Part shown: one piece after another, positions 48,884-64,000 of the stretch
Numbering within the stretch: position 1 is the first letter of the stretch
Layout: each line of letters starts with the position of its first letter
From: Populus alba
Lineage: Eukaryota; Streptophyta; Magnoliopsida; Malpighiales; Salicaceae
Length of the DNA stretch: 64,000 nt
Direction of reading: 5' to 3'
Assembly: GCF_005239225.2 (NCBI RefSeq)
Contig: NC_133301.1
Coordinates: forward strand, 12,958,318-13,022,317
Position numbers and translations under genes: made by a program
The notes under the pieces: model-generated
Told to the model about the DNA's origin: nothing
The model's input: only the letters and a program-made list of their open reading frames with translations
The model's database searches: none

Positions 48884-49376
48884 GAGTTACTGGTTGAAGA
48901 GGTGAAGAAGGGATCAAAGAAAACCACTACTCTTTCGAGTTCGGGACGGGAAACGGTCGAGCAAGCACACAGAAAAATTCGGTAAGGAGTATAATCATAT
49001 GACCAAGTAAAGAACAAGTACAACCAGTTGACTAATTGAGGTCCAGGCGAAGGAATTTCAAGAAATTGGTTAAAGAAACTGTGATTGGTTATGATTCTAC
49101 AACAGGGAAAGTTGAAGCAGCTGATGAACACTGGAGGATGTTGTCCAAGGTGACATTCTATGTATGATTTTTGTGTGCGATGTTTGATTTGAGCTGGTTA
49201 TGGCAGTGAGTTTTAACTTATATCTTCACAAATGTAGGTGCATAGAATGGCAAAAAGATTCAAGAGGAAGGGTTGCAAAGAATACCTGGACTTGTGTTTT
49301 TATCTTTGATGACGCAGCCACTCCCAGTGCGCTTGCACATTCATCTCCTGAATCGCTATCATCAGGGAAAGAGTGA
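48884..49376 (+). pseudogene. Myb/SANT-like (Myb_DNA-bind_3 type) gene relic
   Basis: Several frames together reconstruct the family: FIELLVEEVKKGSKK (about 48884), then KFGKEYNHMT and VKNKYNQLTN in shifted frames, NFKKLVKETVIGYDSTTGKV (about 49057) with AADEHWRMLSK, and after a GT-AG intron (49150-49237) VHRMAKRFKRKGCKEYLDLC. Then a five-T run (about 49300) ends the frame at once, whereas the next frame continues FIFDDAATPSALAHSSPESL, so a one-base insertion is likely. Stops at 48981 and 49037 break the middle. This family is abundant in plants, often linked to Harbinger-type transposons or L10-interacting MYB proteins. Being broken in at least three places, it is a pseudogene. Confidence 0.75.
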
Positions 49377-49379
49377 TAA

Positions 49380-50261
49380 TATAGATTTCTTATCCAAGGA
49401 AAATGAAGATGTCTTAGAAAATTTGGCTGGGTCTGAACCAAGCGAATTCTAGAAAAAAGCTGTATTCTAGACCAGAAAAAGTATTTCTCTGTGGCTCCAA
49501 GTTTTGTCGACAAGCTTTTTCTGCCCAAAACTCGTATGTTAATACTAAGCTTTAGTTGAGTATAATAGGTTTTCAGGGAATTGTTTAATGATTTTAGGAA
49601 AAAGATGTGTTATTTGGCTGACACTGAAAACCAAAATGGACTCGTTTTGTGATTAACCATACCCGTGCATGTTGCCAATGTCCTGTGTTTGTTTCTGCAC
49701 TTTATACCTCCTCTACCACGCTTTGTAAAGTTGCTAGAGGTTGAGTCTCGGCATTTTCTTTCAAAGAAGCAAGCATATTTATCCCCAGAACAAATTGCTC
49801 GTCGACCAAACAAGTTCCTGTTTTCAGTTTTCGGAAGGATAAAAAACCCAGCAACCATACCAAATGGCCCTAAAAGAAGTTGCAGTTTAGCAAGATAGTA
49901 ACAGACACCCTGATCAGTTCAGACTTTGAACACCAGAAAAGAATTTGCCAGAAGAAAAAAATGTAGGAGATGAGAAAGGATTGGCAAATCAGCAATACAA
50001 GTTAACTAGCATGTGTTACAAAAAGAAATTCTCTAATTCAAATCAATACAGTCAATTACTGCTTCGATAATCTCCTTTTACTTCTGCCAATTCTACATTT
50101 GCACATGCATATGTTGATTAACCTGTTGCCAGGATTATAGCTGAACCATAATGATGCCAACAAAATGCATGAGTCATGCTTTGGTTAACTTCCTAGTTAC
50201 CATCACTGAACGGCAGCTTCTCATAATTTGCTTTCAATGACGAATATCAATTCTGCATAGA
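49380..50261. other. Intergenic DNA and probable MCM5 3' UTR
   Basis: The right part is likely 3' UTR of the minus-strand MCM5. A plus-strand frame (49665-49898) is open, but its peptide shows no recognisable domain or codon signal. No gene is called. Confidence 0.5.
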
Positions 50262-55260
<4,999 letters not shown>

Positions 55261-55346
55261 CTTGACTGAAAAATTCTCTCACTCCCCTTTTCTGTGAAGT
55301 GAAAGAGGAAGGTGAGGGCTGATTTAGGCAATTTATGCGCACGTAT

Positions 55347-55378
55347 TTTAGCGCGAAGATTTGGCGGGAAATGGCGGG
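55347..55378 (-). promoter_or_regulatory. E2F sites in the MCM5 promoter
   Basis: TTTGGCGGGAAA (55360-55371) is a full E2F consensus; it overlaps ATGGCGGG (55371-55378), and TTTTAGCGCGAA (55347-55356) is a weaker match. They lie 90-120 bp upstream of the MCM5 start codon, as in other plant MCM genes. Confidence 0.85.
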
Positions 55379-55409
55379 TGGGCACGTGCTTGTTGCACGT
55401 GTGTTTTCT

Positions 55410-56209
55410 AAGAGCTACAATGTGCTTTTTTAAAATGTTTTAAATATATTAAAATAATTTTTTTATATTTTATATTATTAAATTAAAACAATAAAAAATA
55501 ATAATTTGATACTTTATCAAATAAAAAAAACTTGAGAAGTTACCGTAATTTTTTTATTTTTTTTTTTTTTACCGTAATTTTAAACAATATAATCACAAGT
55601 ACTTGCATACATATATTTATTGATGCGATATATGTATAGTCAATTTTAGTCCAACAATAGTATAACTTGCTTCTAAACAGGCCAGTATTTTGTTAATAAA
55701 AATCTAAAAAGCATGTTCTTTAATTGTGCACGCTTCATTGTTCATTTTTTTATATTTTATTGTGGATTTATTTTTAAAATTTTTATTTTTTTCAATTTAT
55801 ATTTATATGTAAATTAAAAAAACTTATATATATAATTTTTTTATATAAAATATATTTTTTACCAGCATCGAATCACAAGTTAAAAAGGTGACACAGGGTG
55901 CTTTACATGGTTGTAATGTACAAAATTTTTCAAGATTTTTAATGATATTCTACATTTGCACTTAAATCAGAGGCTTTCAGGTGTTGTAGGGCTACGAAAT
56001 GTGACCTGATTTTATTTTTATTTTTTTGTAATTATAGTTATTTGGGTTAGCTTATGTCCATTTGATTAATTTTTTGAGGCCTTAAAATTAATAACTACAT
56101 AAGAAATTTATGATACTCAATTTAGTTATTTTTAAAAAATATTTTAAAACTTAATAAATTGAGCTAAATTTTTAAAATTAAAATTAACTTGACTTGATTT
56201 CAAAACTAC
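55410..56209. other. Intergenic AT-rich DNA
   Basis: No gene. 55410-55520 holds a degraded MITE-like stretch (GTGCTTTTTTAAAATGTTTTAAATATATTAAAATAA). T-rich low complexity follows. Confidence 0.5.
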
Positions 56210-56570
56210 GAGACTGTCGACAGAGGTGATTGGAATCGGTCACCACTCACCACTGGGGAGGATTACAGGGAGGCGGAGGACCGCTTCTGTGGCTGGCTGC
56301 TGCAGTTCAGCAGGAGAGGCGGTTCCGTGCTGCAACCAAAGCTGTTGCATGGAGAAGAGCTACCCCGTGGAACATGGCGTGGCCGGAATCTCTAAACAGT
56401 CACATTGGTCCGCAACGTTGCATGGAAAGCCCAGAAGCATTGTTGACGTCCACTGCAGAGGTTCAACCTATTGTCAAACGGCTGGCCCTCGCTCTAGAAG
56501 TCCAATTTCTAATTCTTTGTGGACTGTCACATCCAGGTAGTTGCTTCCATTTTTAAGCTCAGTCTCCTTG
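56210..56570. other. Unidentified GC-rich island
   Basis: About 350 bp of much higher GC content than either flank, with sharp edges. Two overlapping plus-strand frames are open for about 105 codons (56226-56540 and 56230-56556), and the minus strand is partly open too, as expected of GC-rich DNA. No family is recognised in any frame. It could be a captured exon fragment or part of a transposon. Confidence 0.35.
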
Positions 56571-58924
56571 CATCAGTCGTGATTCGCGAGTGGGATTTTT
56601 TTGCAATCCTTTAAATTAAATAAAATCAAATGATTTGGAACTAAATCATTTATTTACTAAACTATATAGTCATTTTTCAAATAAATCAAGACAAACTTGT
56701 CATGCAATCCCTAGTAATAATAATTTATTTTTATTATTTTTTTAATATAATAGGTTAGAAAAGATAATATCATGTGTTTTCACAAAAGTCTGTTTCATGA
56801 AAGTCTCCTCCATTTTACACAGGTGAGAGGCGGGTGTAGAGAAATTTTTGTTTTAACGAAGATACCTATATATATTTGATGAAAATTGATTATATAAAGA
56901 TATTATAAAGGTCTGTCTTAAAACGAAAGTGGGGTTTGAATTTAATAATTTACATTAGATTAGTAATTATTTTATTAGATTTAACTTGGCATTAAAAAAC
57001 ATTGTAGACACAAATTTATTGGTATATTTTATTGGAATAATATAATAACATTTTTGTCATTCAAAAACAAAAAATTAAATGCTTTGATATTGGGGGTATT
57101 TTGATATTTTCTCAAGACCTATTGGTTGTTAAAGAATTGAACAGGGATACACATGTTTTTTTATATTTTTCAAGGACAGCAAAATAATTTAATTGCCTTC
57201 CAAGTAAAAACTAAAACTAAAAACTATCAACAAATAGTATTTATGTCACTTCAATTTTTAAAAACACAACAAAAAAATAATTTTATCCCTATAATAAAAA
57301 AATAAAACATGCGTTAAAGGGTTTTTGTCTCTTTACCATGTTTTATTTATTATTATTGTTGGTGGTGGTTTCATTAAAGTCAAATTGATTTTTATAATAA
57401 ATTAAATATTATTTAAATTAAAAAAACATGTAAGAGTAGTGACACAAGCTCTAACGCATAAGAGGTGCGGCATATGCATTGCCCCTTGATGACAAAAAAT
57501 GCCTCATCATGTTGTTGGAAGTGTCACAACTTTTTTTCTCTATTGGTATAATATGCGTTGCCAATGGGATTTTCTCTTTTAATTTTCTCTATTTGCTACT
57601 AAAAAATATATTTTTGTCATTTTATTATTGGCATTTCAACTTTAGTTATTTTTCTGTTAATTTATAATCTTTATTCATAACTCTTTCGCGAAAGTATTAT
57701 TTATTGTCGATTACATCCTTTAATTCTAACATGTAATATACTATTGTTTCCATTTTTTTTTAGGCTCACCTTTGATTTTAATCACTGTTTTTTAATTGTT
57801 ATTTTTTTGTTTTAAACCCTTTTTTTATAATTAAATTTATTTATTTATTTTATCTTTAAACATTTGGTTGCTTAGAAATTGAGTTTTATGGTTTTTGTTC
57901 ATATAGGATGTTTTGGTCTGATGATTTGGATCACAAGTTTAAAAAATTAACATAGGTTAGCTTTGACTTTTTTTAAAAAAACCAAACTTTATGATTTTCA
58001 TCATTTTATTTTTTACTGGGTTATTCGATCTCATAATATGAGTTATAGGTTTAATAGAATAACTCTCGTTGACTCGGCCTTGACTACCAATGTTGTCATG
58101 CTAGCTTGGATTTACATGAACTGATTTTTTTCATGCTATTTTTCATCTAATTTTGTTATTTTTTTTTAATGATTAACGTAGATGTTTGAGTTAGTTTGCA
58201 CGCACCTCGACTAATCTCATAAACTTTAAAGTTAACAACCATGCAAGTCTGCGACAATCATGAGATTTGTGAAACTTGAATTAGTAACCTATAAGGAACA
58301 AACCTAAAACCTGATCACTTAAGTTATACATCTCATAGTTTTAATTTTGTTATTTTTAATTTGATGAGTTGAGAGTCAAACTAAATCTTTATCTTCCTTT
58401 GATTTTTTTATTGTAGATTATCATTTTTTTGTTTAATCTGATACCGTTGTTTATTTTTTATTATATAATTAAAATAAAACTAAATTACTTGACTTATTTA
58501 TATCTATAACTTGATCCATAGATTTTTTTTTTTCCTCTGAGATAAATTCACCGAGCATCATTTTTTATTAAAAAAAACTGGCTTTGCGACAAAGACGTGG
58601 ACGGACCGCTAGCCTCGTACTAAACTAACAAGTCATTAATATACTATTTTTGGTTGTATCGACTTTATATCTAAGGAAAGGCCATGAGATGTACTAATCT
58701 AAACTTAATAATCTCTATAAAACAGGAAAAAGAAGAAGATAGTTTTCTTACTTTAGCTTGATTTTCCTGTGTAATGATGATCATTATAACATAATAATAA
58801 TAATAATAATTTTTTTAAAAAGAAGAAAATTGGCAGTTACATATTTGACCGAGTGTGAGAAAATTACAAAAATCTCCTCTCCACGAATCCAAAGCAAAGT
58901 ACTCTGACCAATGATTCGGCAACG
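56571..58924. other. Intergenic DNA with degraded dispersed repeats
   Basis: No gene. 57850-58560 contains degraded relatives of the 4780-5415 and 10190-10975 repeats (TTGGATCACAAGTTTAAAAAATTAACATAGGTTAGC and TTCGATCTCATAATATGAGTTATAGG-like text). An (ATA)n run is at about 58790-58812. The last 100 bp is the 5' flank of the HEM4-domain gene. Confidence 0.5.
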
Positions 58925-59839
58925 ATGACCACGATAACAACCACCACCAGCATGCACAACCTCACTACCATCACCACCAATAAACCCACCGTAGCCTTCA
59001 CCACTCCACCAAACTACGCCACCAGACTTTCCCACCTCTTAACTCTCAAATCCTTCACTCCGTTATGGTGCCCTACCATCACCACCGAACCCACCGAACA
59101 GACTCTCTCCTCTCTAGCCCTCCATCTCTCCCCTCACTCCCTCTCTCTCCTTTCCGCCATTGCCTTCCCTTCCCGCACTGCCATCACCGCATTCTCAACC
59201 GCTGCTCTCTCCCTTACAACCCCTCTCCTACCTCCTCGCGAGGACACATTTATCATCGCGGCGCTCGGCAAAGATGTAGAACTGATAGACTCAACTTTCT
59301 TGCTTAGTTTTTGTGGTGATGATATCAGCAGGGTGAACGTGTTAGTTCCAACAATAGCAACACCTAGCGGGCTCGTCCAGTTGCTTGGAACTGGACGAGG
59401 CCGGAAGGTGTTGTGTCCAGTCCCACGAGTGGTAGGACTGGAGGAGCCTCCGGTTGTTCCTGATTTTCTCCGGGAACTGGAGGCTGCAGGATGGGTCCCA
59501 ATTAGAGTTGATGCGTACGAGACGCGGTGGCTGGGACCCGCCTGCGGGAAGGGAGTTGTGGAGTTGAGTGAGGGGGGATTGTTGGATGCGATGGTGTTTA
59601 CTAGTAGTGGAGAAGTGGAGGGGTTATTGAAGAGTTTGAGAGAGTTTGGGTGGGACTGGGAGATGGTGAGGAGAAGGTGGCCTCATTTGGTGGTGGCAGC
59701 ACACGGGCCGGTGACTGCCGCAGGAGCTGAGAGGTTGGGAGTGACTGTTGATGTTGTGAGTGGAAGGTTTGATAGTTTTCAAGGTGTTGTGGACGCTGTT
59801 GAAGCCAAGTTAAGAGGTTTGGATTCTAGCTGTATGTGA
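58925..59839 (+). CDS. HEM4-domain protein (uroporphyrinogen-III synthase-like), intronless
   Basis: Single-exon frame of 304 aa. After a Thr-rich N-terminus (MTTITTTTSMHN) come PTVAFTTPPNYATRLSHLL, an AIAFPSRTAI loop, FIIAALGKDVELI, KVLCPVPRVVGLEEPPVVPD, then DAMVFTSSGEVEGLLKSL and VVAAHGPVTAAGAERLGVTVD, the typical second-lobe pattern of uroporphyrinogen-III synthase (HemD/HEM4). The enzyme closes hydroxymethylbilane to uroporphyrinogen III in chlorophyll and haem synthesis. The canonical plant enzyme has introns and a plastid transit peptide; this one is intronless and GC-richer than its surroundings, so it may be a separate HEM4 family member rather than the housekeeping enzyme. An alternative start is the next in-frame Met at 58952. 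Domain call is firm, exact activity is not. Confidence 0.82.
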   Translation: MTTITTTTSMHNLTTITTNKPTVAFTTPPNYATRLSHLLTLKSFTPLWCPTITTEPTEQTLSSLALHLSPHSLSLLSAIAFPSRTAITAFSTAALSLTTPLLPPREDTFIIAALGKDVELIDSTFLLSFCGDDISRVNVLVPTIATPSGLVQLLGTGRGRKVLCPVPRVVGLEEPPVVPDFLRELEAAGWVPIRVDAYETRWLGPACGKGVVELSEGGLLDAMVFTSSGEVEGLLKSLREFGWDWEMVRRRWPHLVVAAHGPVTAAGAERLGVTVDVVSGRFDSFQGVVDAVEAKLRGLDSSCM

Positions 59840-60701
59840 ATTTGTCTGAACGAAAATCTGTACCGTTGATTTGCAAAATTGAATAAAAGTAGAGCTAAAT
59901 TTTGGATGAAAGACTTCATTTACAAGAAAATGGCTGTCCCTTTCATCCTTTTTTTTGCTTAACAAAGAAGGGAAAACTTTCATAGCTATGACAAGAAAAC
60001 CAAGACAGGCTATCATCAATCAATTCATGTAAAAAACCATACTTTAATGATCACTTGACCACTTTTTAAGCCTGTAATTTTGTTTCAACTTTATCCCCTG
60101 TAACTGTGATTTTAATCTTTCAGGTTCACCATAGCCAGTTCTCTAATTTTGCTTGATCATTATCCTTAGGGTTCCCTGTTTTCTTTTTTCTGGCTTCCAC
60201 GGTGACAAAGGCTTCAATTCATCTTTCACTGTTAGCTCTCTTTTGTTGAAAATTTCACTTGGCCTGTTCCTTTACTCCCACATATTTTCACTATACTTGC
60301 TAGCCGTTAACTTTTTTTGGAGGACCTTTCCCTTGCGATATGTAGCAGAAGTTAAAGAACTGTTGTTATGGTTTTGAAATTAGACATAAGAAATGCAGGT
60401 TGATGTATGGTATTACATGGCTGCAAGAATAGAAAATTGAACTTTATAATGCCAATAGTTTTACATCAAACATGGAAAAAAAAAACCATGTAGTCAACAT
60501 CTATAAGATAAAAATACACAAACTTATAGGGCGCTATATATTACAGCAAAATATTTCCAGTAATCACTACGGGAATAAGCTACGTATGATAATCAAATAC
60601 AAACAGACACTCATATGAATTAGCTAAAAGCCACACCTATCATGCCCAGTGATATGTGGCATTATGAAATGCACAGTATGGACTTTGTTTTAATATATCT
60701 G
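59840..60701. other. Intergenic DNA and flanking 3' UTRs
   Basis: No gene is supported. The left part is probably 3' UTR of the HEM4-domain gene, the right part that of the minus-strand LRR kinase. A 74-codon plus-strand frame (60153-60377) has no recognisable feature. Confidence 0.55.
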
Positions 60702-63700
60702 CTATTTTCTTTGTGACTTCATCCCTGATAAAAGCTTCAGTGCGTCTTCCATGGATGGCCGATCAGATGGCCTACTTTTTATGCAGAGCAAAGCAACTTC
60801 AAGAACCAGTTTTATCTCTTCTTGTGTTGAATCAGTAGAACCAGTTTGATTCTCGCTATATATTTCTCTTAGAAGTACCTCCTTAGGCTTGCTATGTATT
60901 GTCCCTCCAGCGTTTGCCAAACTAGTCAGGATTTGCAGAATGATCTCCCCAAATCTGTATATGTCCATGTAGAGCTCCTCTTTTATGGAACTGTTCAGTT
61001 CGCCTGGTAAAAAGTTGAACAAACATTAATCACTACTTGTGCTTCCAGAGAAGAGATTAGCCAGAGTTAACAGATTTCTATTTGTAGGAATATCCTTTTT
61101 CCTATTTCAAGACAACAACATAATTTCAATTTAGTCTTGCTTGTAAATTTTAATCACTGTCACACTCGTTTTAATTTAGTCTTGCTTGTAAGGAATCTTG
61201 ACTAATTATGTGTGTGTACTTAGACAGGCAACAACTTTCTTGGTTGGACTTTTGTGATTTTTCCATAGCTTATATAAAGTATACTACAGATTTCCAGACA
61301 TTCTTCATCTTTTGACAATATTAGACTTTTGATTAAAAGGTACTATTTGTCATTTTGATGTGAGGAAGTGATTTAGAAAACAGGAATCCCTAGAAAATCT
61401 TAGAAACATGAAACGACATGCTATAAGAACTATATGTGGTGACTCGTTACCTGTTTCTCCCATGAAAATTGTTGCAGGAGATGAGCCTTTAGTCATTTCT
61501 ACCAGGTATTTGAATCCAAAATCAGCCAAATGAGGCTCCATATTTTCGTCGAACAATATGTTACTCAACTTCAAATCTCCATGAGGAATTGCCGGATAGC
61601 AGTCATGGTGAAGGAAGCACAGTCCCCTAGCAATGCCAATGACGAGTTTGTACTTGGCCACCCAATCTCTCTTCAAAGTGATTTTTTCAGCCAAGTTACC
61701 ATTAGGCTGATAATCATATAGGACATAAGCTAGTTGCTTGTTGTAGCAAAATCCTAGCAATCTAATCAAATTTTTATGTCTTGCAACACCCAGTCGTGTC
61801 ATAAATTCTGTGGCTTTCTTCATTGTCTTTGCTTCCAGTTCAATCTTTTTCACTGAAACTGTTATTCCTGTGGGCAGCACTGCTTTGCAAACTGAATTAG
61901 ATTCTGGTGGCACTGCTTCCATTGATTCTGTGGAACTAAAGCTCCTCAAAACATCACTTGCTGTGAATCGGGGGAGTCCACTGAAGGAGACCATTTTCCA
62001 GTGACCTTTACTTCCTCTCCGGATGTAGAATATCCCAAAGGCTGATGCCACAATTAATACAACCACCCCTGCACATAGTAGCAGAATCCACATAATCTTT
62101 CTTGTGCCTTTGCTGCCAAATATCTTGATGGAAGCAGAACATGGTTCCAAAGGTGCTCCACATAGCTTCGGATTTCCCTGATATGCACTGGTTCCCATCA
62201 GTTTAAACACATTGCTGGAGGGAATGGAACCGGATATATCATTGAAAGACACGTTTAGAAGTACCAAGCTTGAAGAAGCACCAAACTTTGCTGGTATTGG
62301 ACCACTGAAATTATCATGTGACAGGTCTAGGATACTTAAAGCTGGAAGGCTTGCAAGATCTTCTGGTATATGACCAGTAAACTTGTTATCAGCTAAATCC
62401 ATCTTTCCAAGAGCTTGGCAATTAGAAACATCTCCAGGGACACTTCCTGATAGATTGTTCATGCGCAACTCAATAACTGAAACAGATTTGCAGGAGTGGA
62501 ATGGAGGAAGATTGCCTGAGATATTACATGCTGACGCTGAGAAATTTTGGAGAAGCTGCAAAGACCATGTTTTTGCTGGGATCATACCTCCAAGCCCTGG
62601 ATTATTGGAGATATTGAAGTACTGCAGACGGGAAGCTTGAGAGATATCTGTGGGAATCCCACCGGTAAACTTGTTCCTGGAAAGGTCCACATATGTGATA
62701 TCAGGAAGGTGGCTGAATTTAAGAGGGATCTCACCGGAGAAGGAATTGTCTTCAATTCGTAGACGCACAAGCGAAGAGCAATTGGAGATGGATGGTGAGA
62801 GACTGCCTGTAAAGTTATTTGAAAACAGGATCAGCTTTACTAGCCCTCCTGCACAAATATCCGGTGGAATGCTGCCGATGAAATTGTTGGTTGAAACATC
62901 CACCCATTTCAGCTTCAAGTTCTTGCCCAAGTCATTTGGAAGTGAACCAGAGAAGAAATTGTTCCATATAAGGAGCGTTTCCAGTGAGGGAAGCTGACCA
63001 ATGCCTGGTGGAACAGTGCCATTCATTTCATTGTACATAAGGCTTAGCAGCTTGAGATTCTTCAACTCTGCAAAGCTCTCAGGTATAGGCCCAGATAGTT
63101 GATTATCAGAAAGATCTAAGCTGGCGAGAGGCACAATTTGTCTGAACTCCCAGGGGACCAATCCTGTGAGCTGGTTTCTGAAGAGAAATAGTGATTCTAG
63201 CTTGGTGAGATTCGAGAGTTGCTTTGGTATTGGGCCAGATAGATTTGCACCAGCTATATCAAGATATTGAAGCTCACTCATGTTACCCATTTGCCATGGG
63301 ATACTTCCCTCATATGAATTGTAGCCAATCTCCATATGGGTCACCGTCTTGAGTTGGCCTAGCTCCGGCGGTATATTACCACTGAGGGAGTTACCTGCCA
63401 GGTGAATAAACTCAAGGCTCTTGAAAGAACCATACTCCGATGGGATTGGTCCATCAAAGTAACTCCCAGCCAGATTGAAAACTTTGAGATATTGAAGCTG
63501 GGAAACCTCAACTGGCAACGGCCCAGAAAAGCTATTGCTGAAGGCATCAAGCACAACCAGGTTACGAAGACTGGAGATTCCACCCGGAAACTGGCCAGAA
63601 AAATTGTTTCTGCTGATATCAAAGCTTTTTAGATTTGTGAGGTTAAATATTCCCACTGGAAGCTGCCCCGAGAATGAGTTGTAGCTGAGGTTAAGATCAA

Positions 63701-64000
63701 CAAGCTCCGTAAAGACACCAAACTGTTTCCCTGTCAATTCACCTCCAAGATTTTTCATAGACAGGTCTAAAGCAACAACAACTGTGGAGTTCTTGTCGCA
63801 TTTGACACCAGACCAAGAGCATGCTTGGACTTTCTCTTTTGTGTTTCCTCCAGGAGGCACTAGCCAATCATCCAAGCTGTTAGCATCATCAATGAGCTCA
63901 GATTTTAAGCTCAAGAGAGCCTCTGAGTAAGGATCATCAGCCAAAACAACCGCAACTATGCATGTGAAGGCCAAGAGCACCTCGAAGTACAAGCAATGGA
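60702..64000 (-). CDS. LRR receptor-like kinase, MOL1-like, 5' end beyond the window
   Basis: CDS is complement(join(60702..61003,61451..>64000)), about 949 residues visible. The frame is open to the right edge (upstream codons read His-Cys before LYFEVLLAF), so the start Met lies just outside. Order: end of a signal peptide; DDPYSEALLSLKSELIDD LRR N-cap with CSWSGVKCD; about 20 LRRs; GNPKLCGAPLEPC C-cap; membrane span IMWILLLCAGVVVLIVASAF; kinase with VSVKKI. The catalytic loop is IPHGDLKLSN (HGD, not HRD), followed by LADFGFKYL. The layout and the SEALLSLKSEL start match MOL1 (At5g51350), a relative of PXY/TDR that restrains cambial activity in Arabidopsis. The non-RD catalytic loop and weak P-loop (SNSVCKAVLP) suggest low or no kinase activity. 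A single intron of 447 bp splits the C-lobe. Confidence 0.93.

Noticed and set aside
63990..63992. Start of the MOL1-like kinase at 63992
   Set aside because: The codon there is TTG and the frame is open to the window edge, so the true ATG lies outside the window.

Overview
The window is nuclear DNA of a woody eudicot, most likely Populus or another Salicaceae member. The genes are intron-rich with GT-AG junctions and plant-specific families, and the intergenic DNA is very AT-rich and full of short repeats of a kind I associate with poplar. The species is an inference, because no search could be run.

Left half (1-25 kb): a decaying, repeat-driven region. Two relics of a tobacco CHRK1-type receptor kinase (GH18 chitinase-like ectodomain, membrane span, Ser/Thr kinase) lie at 1181-3003 and 7504-9544. 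The first has a nearly intact kinase but no ectodomain and a 4-bp frameshift. The second keeps both ends of the GH18 domain but has lost its catalytic centre and most of its kinase core. Between them is a 5'-truncated CYP716-type P450 (5416-6642). Next come three tandem class V (GH18) chitinase genes (12714, 17916, 22980) in units of about 5.1 kb. Each has a 3' intron that is easily missed, so the true C-terminus lies in a second small exon. The three copies differ at the beta-6 catalytic motif: FDY in A, YDY in B, YEY in C. Copies B and C share two insertions that A lacks: a hairpin-bearing satellite array, also present at the left edge of the window, and an element of about 0.8 kb. A small retroelement with 78-bp LTRs, a primer-binding site and a polypurine tract (TRIM type) lies at 3383-3673.

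Right half (25-64 kb): ordinary single-copy genes, for which I give full exon structures. In order: a DCN1-like cullin neddylation factor (minus, 230 aa); ribosomal protein eL39 (plus, 51 aa); a plasma-membrane H+-ATPase (plus, 949 aa) with two tiny uORFs and a weak donor before the regulatory C-terminus; a WDR76/DRS1-type WD40 protein with two WDxR boxes (plus, 513 aa); a DAO-family FAD oxidoreductase (minus, 428 aa); a broken Myb/SANT-like gene (plus); MCM5 (minus, 726 aa); an intronless HEM4-domain protein (plus, 304 aa); and a MOL1-like LRR receptor kinase running off the right edge (minus).

Shared regulation is visible in places. MCM5 and the WDR76-like gene both carry E2F-type sites just upstream, and eL39 has telo-box and site II motifs. 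The least expected features are the covarying hairpins in the satellite, the three different states of the chitinase catalytic motif, and the microhomology-bounded deletions in the receptor-kinase and chitinase copies.
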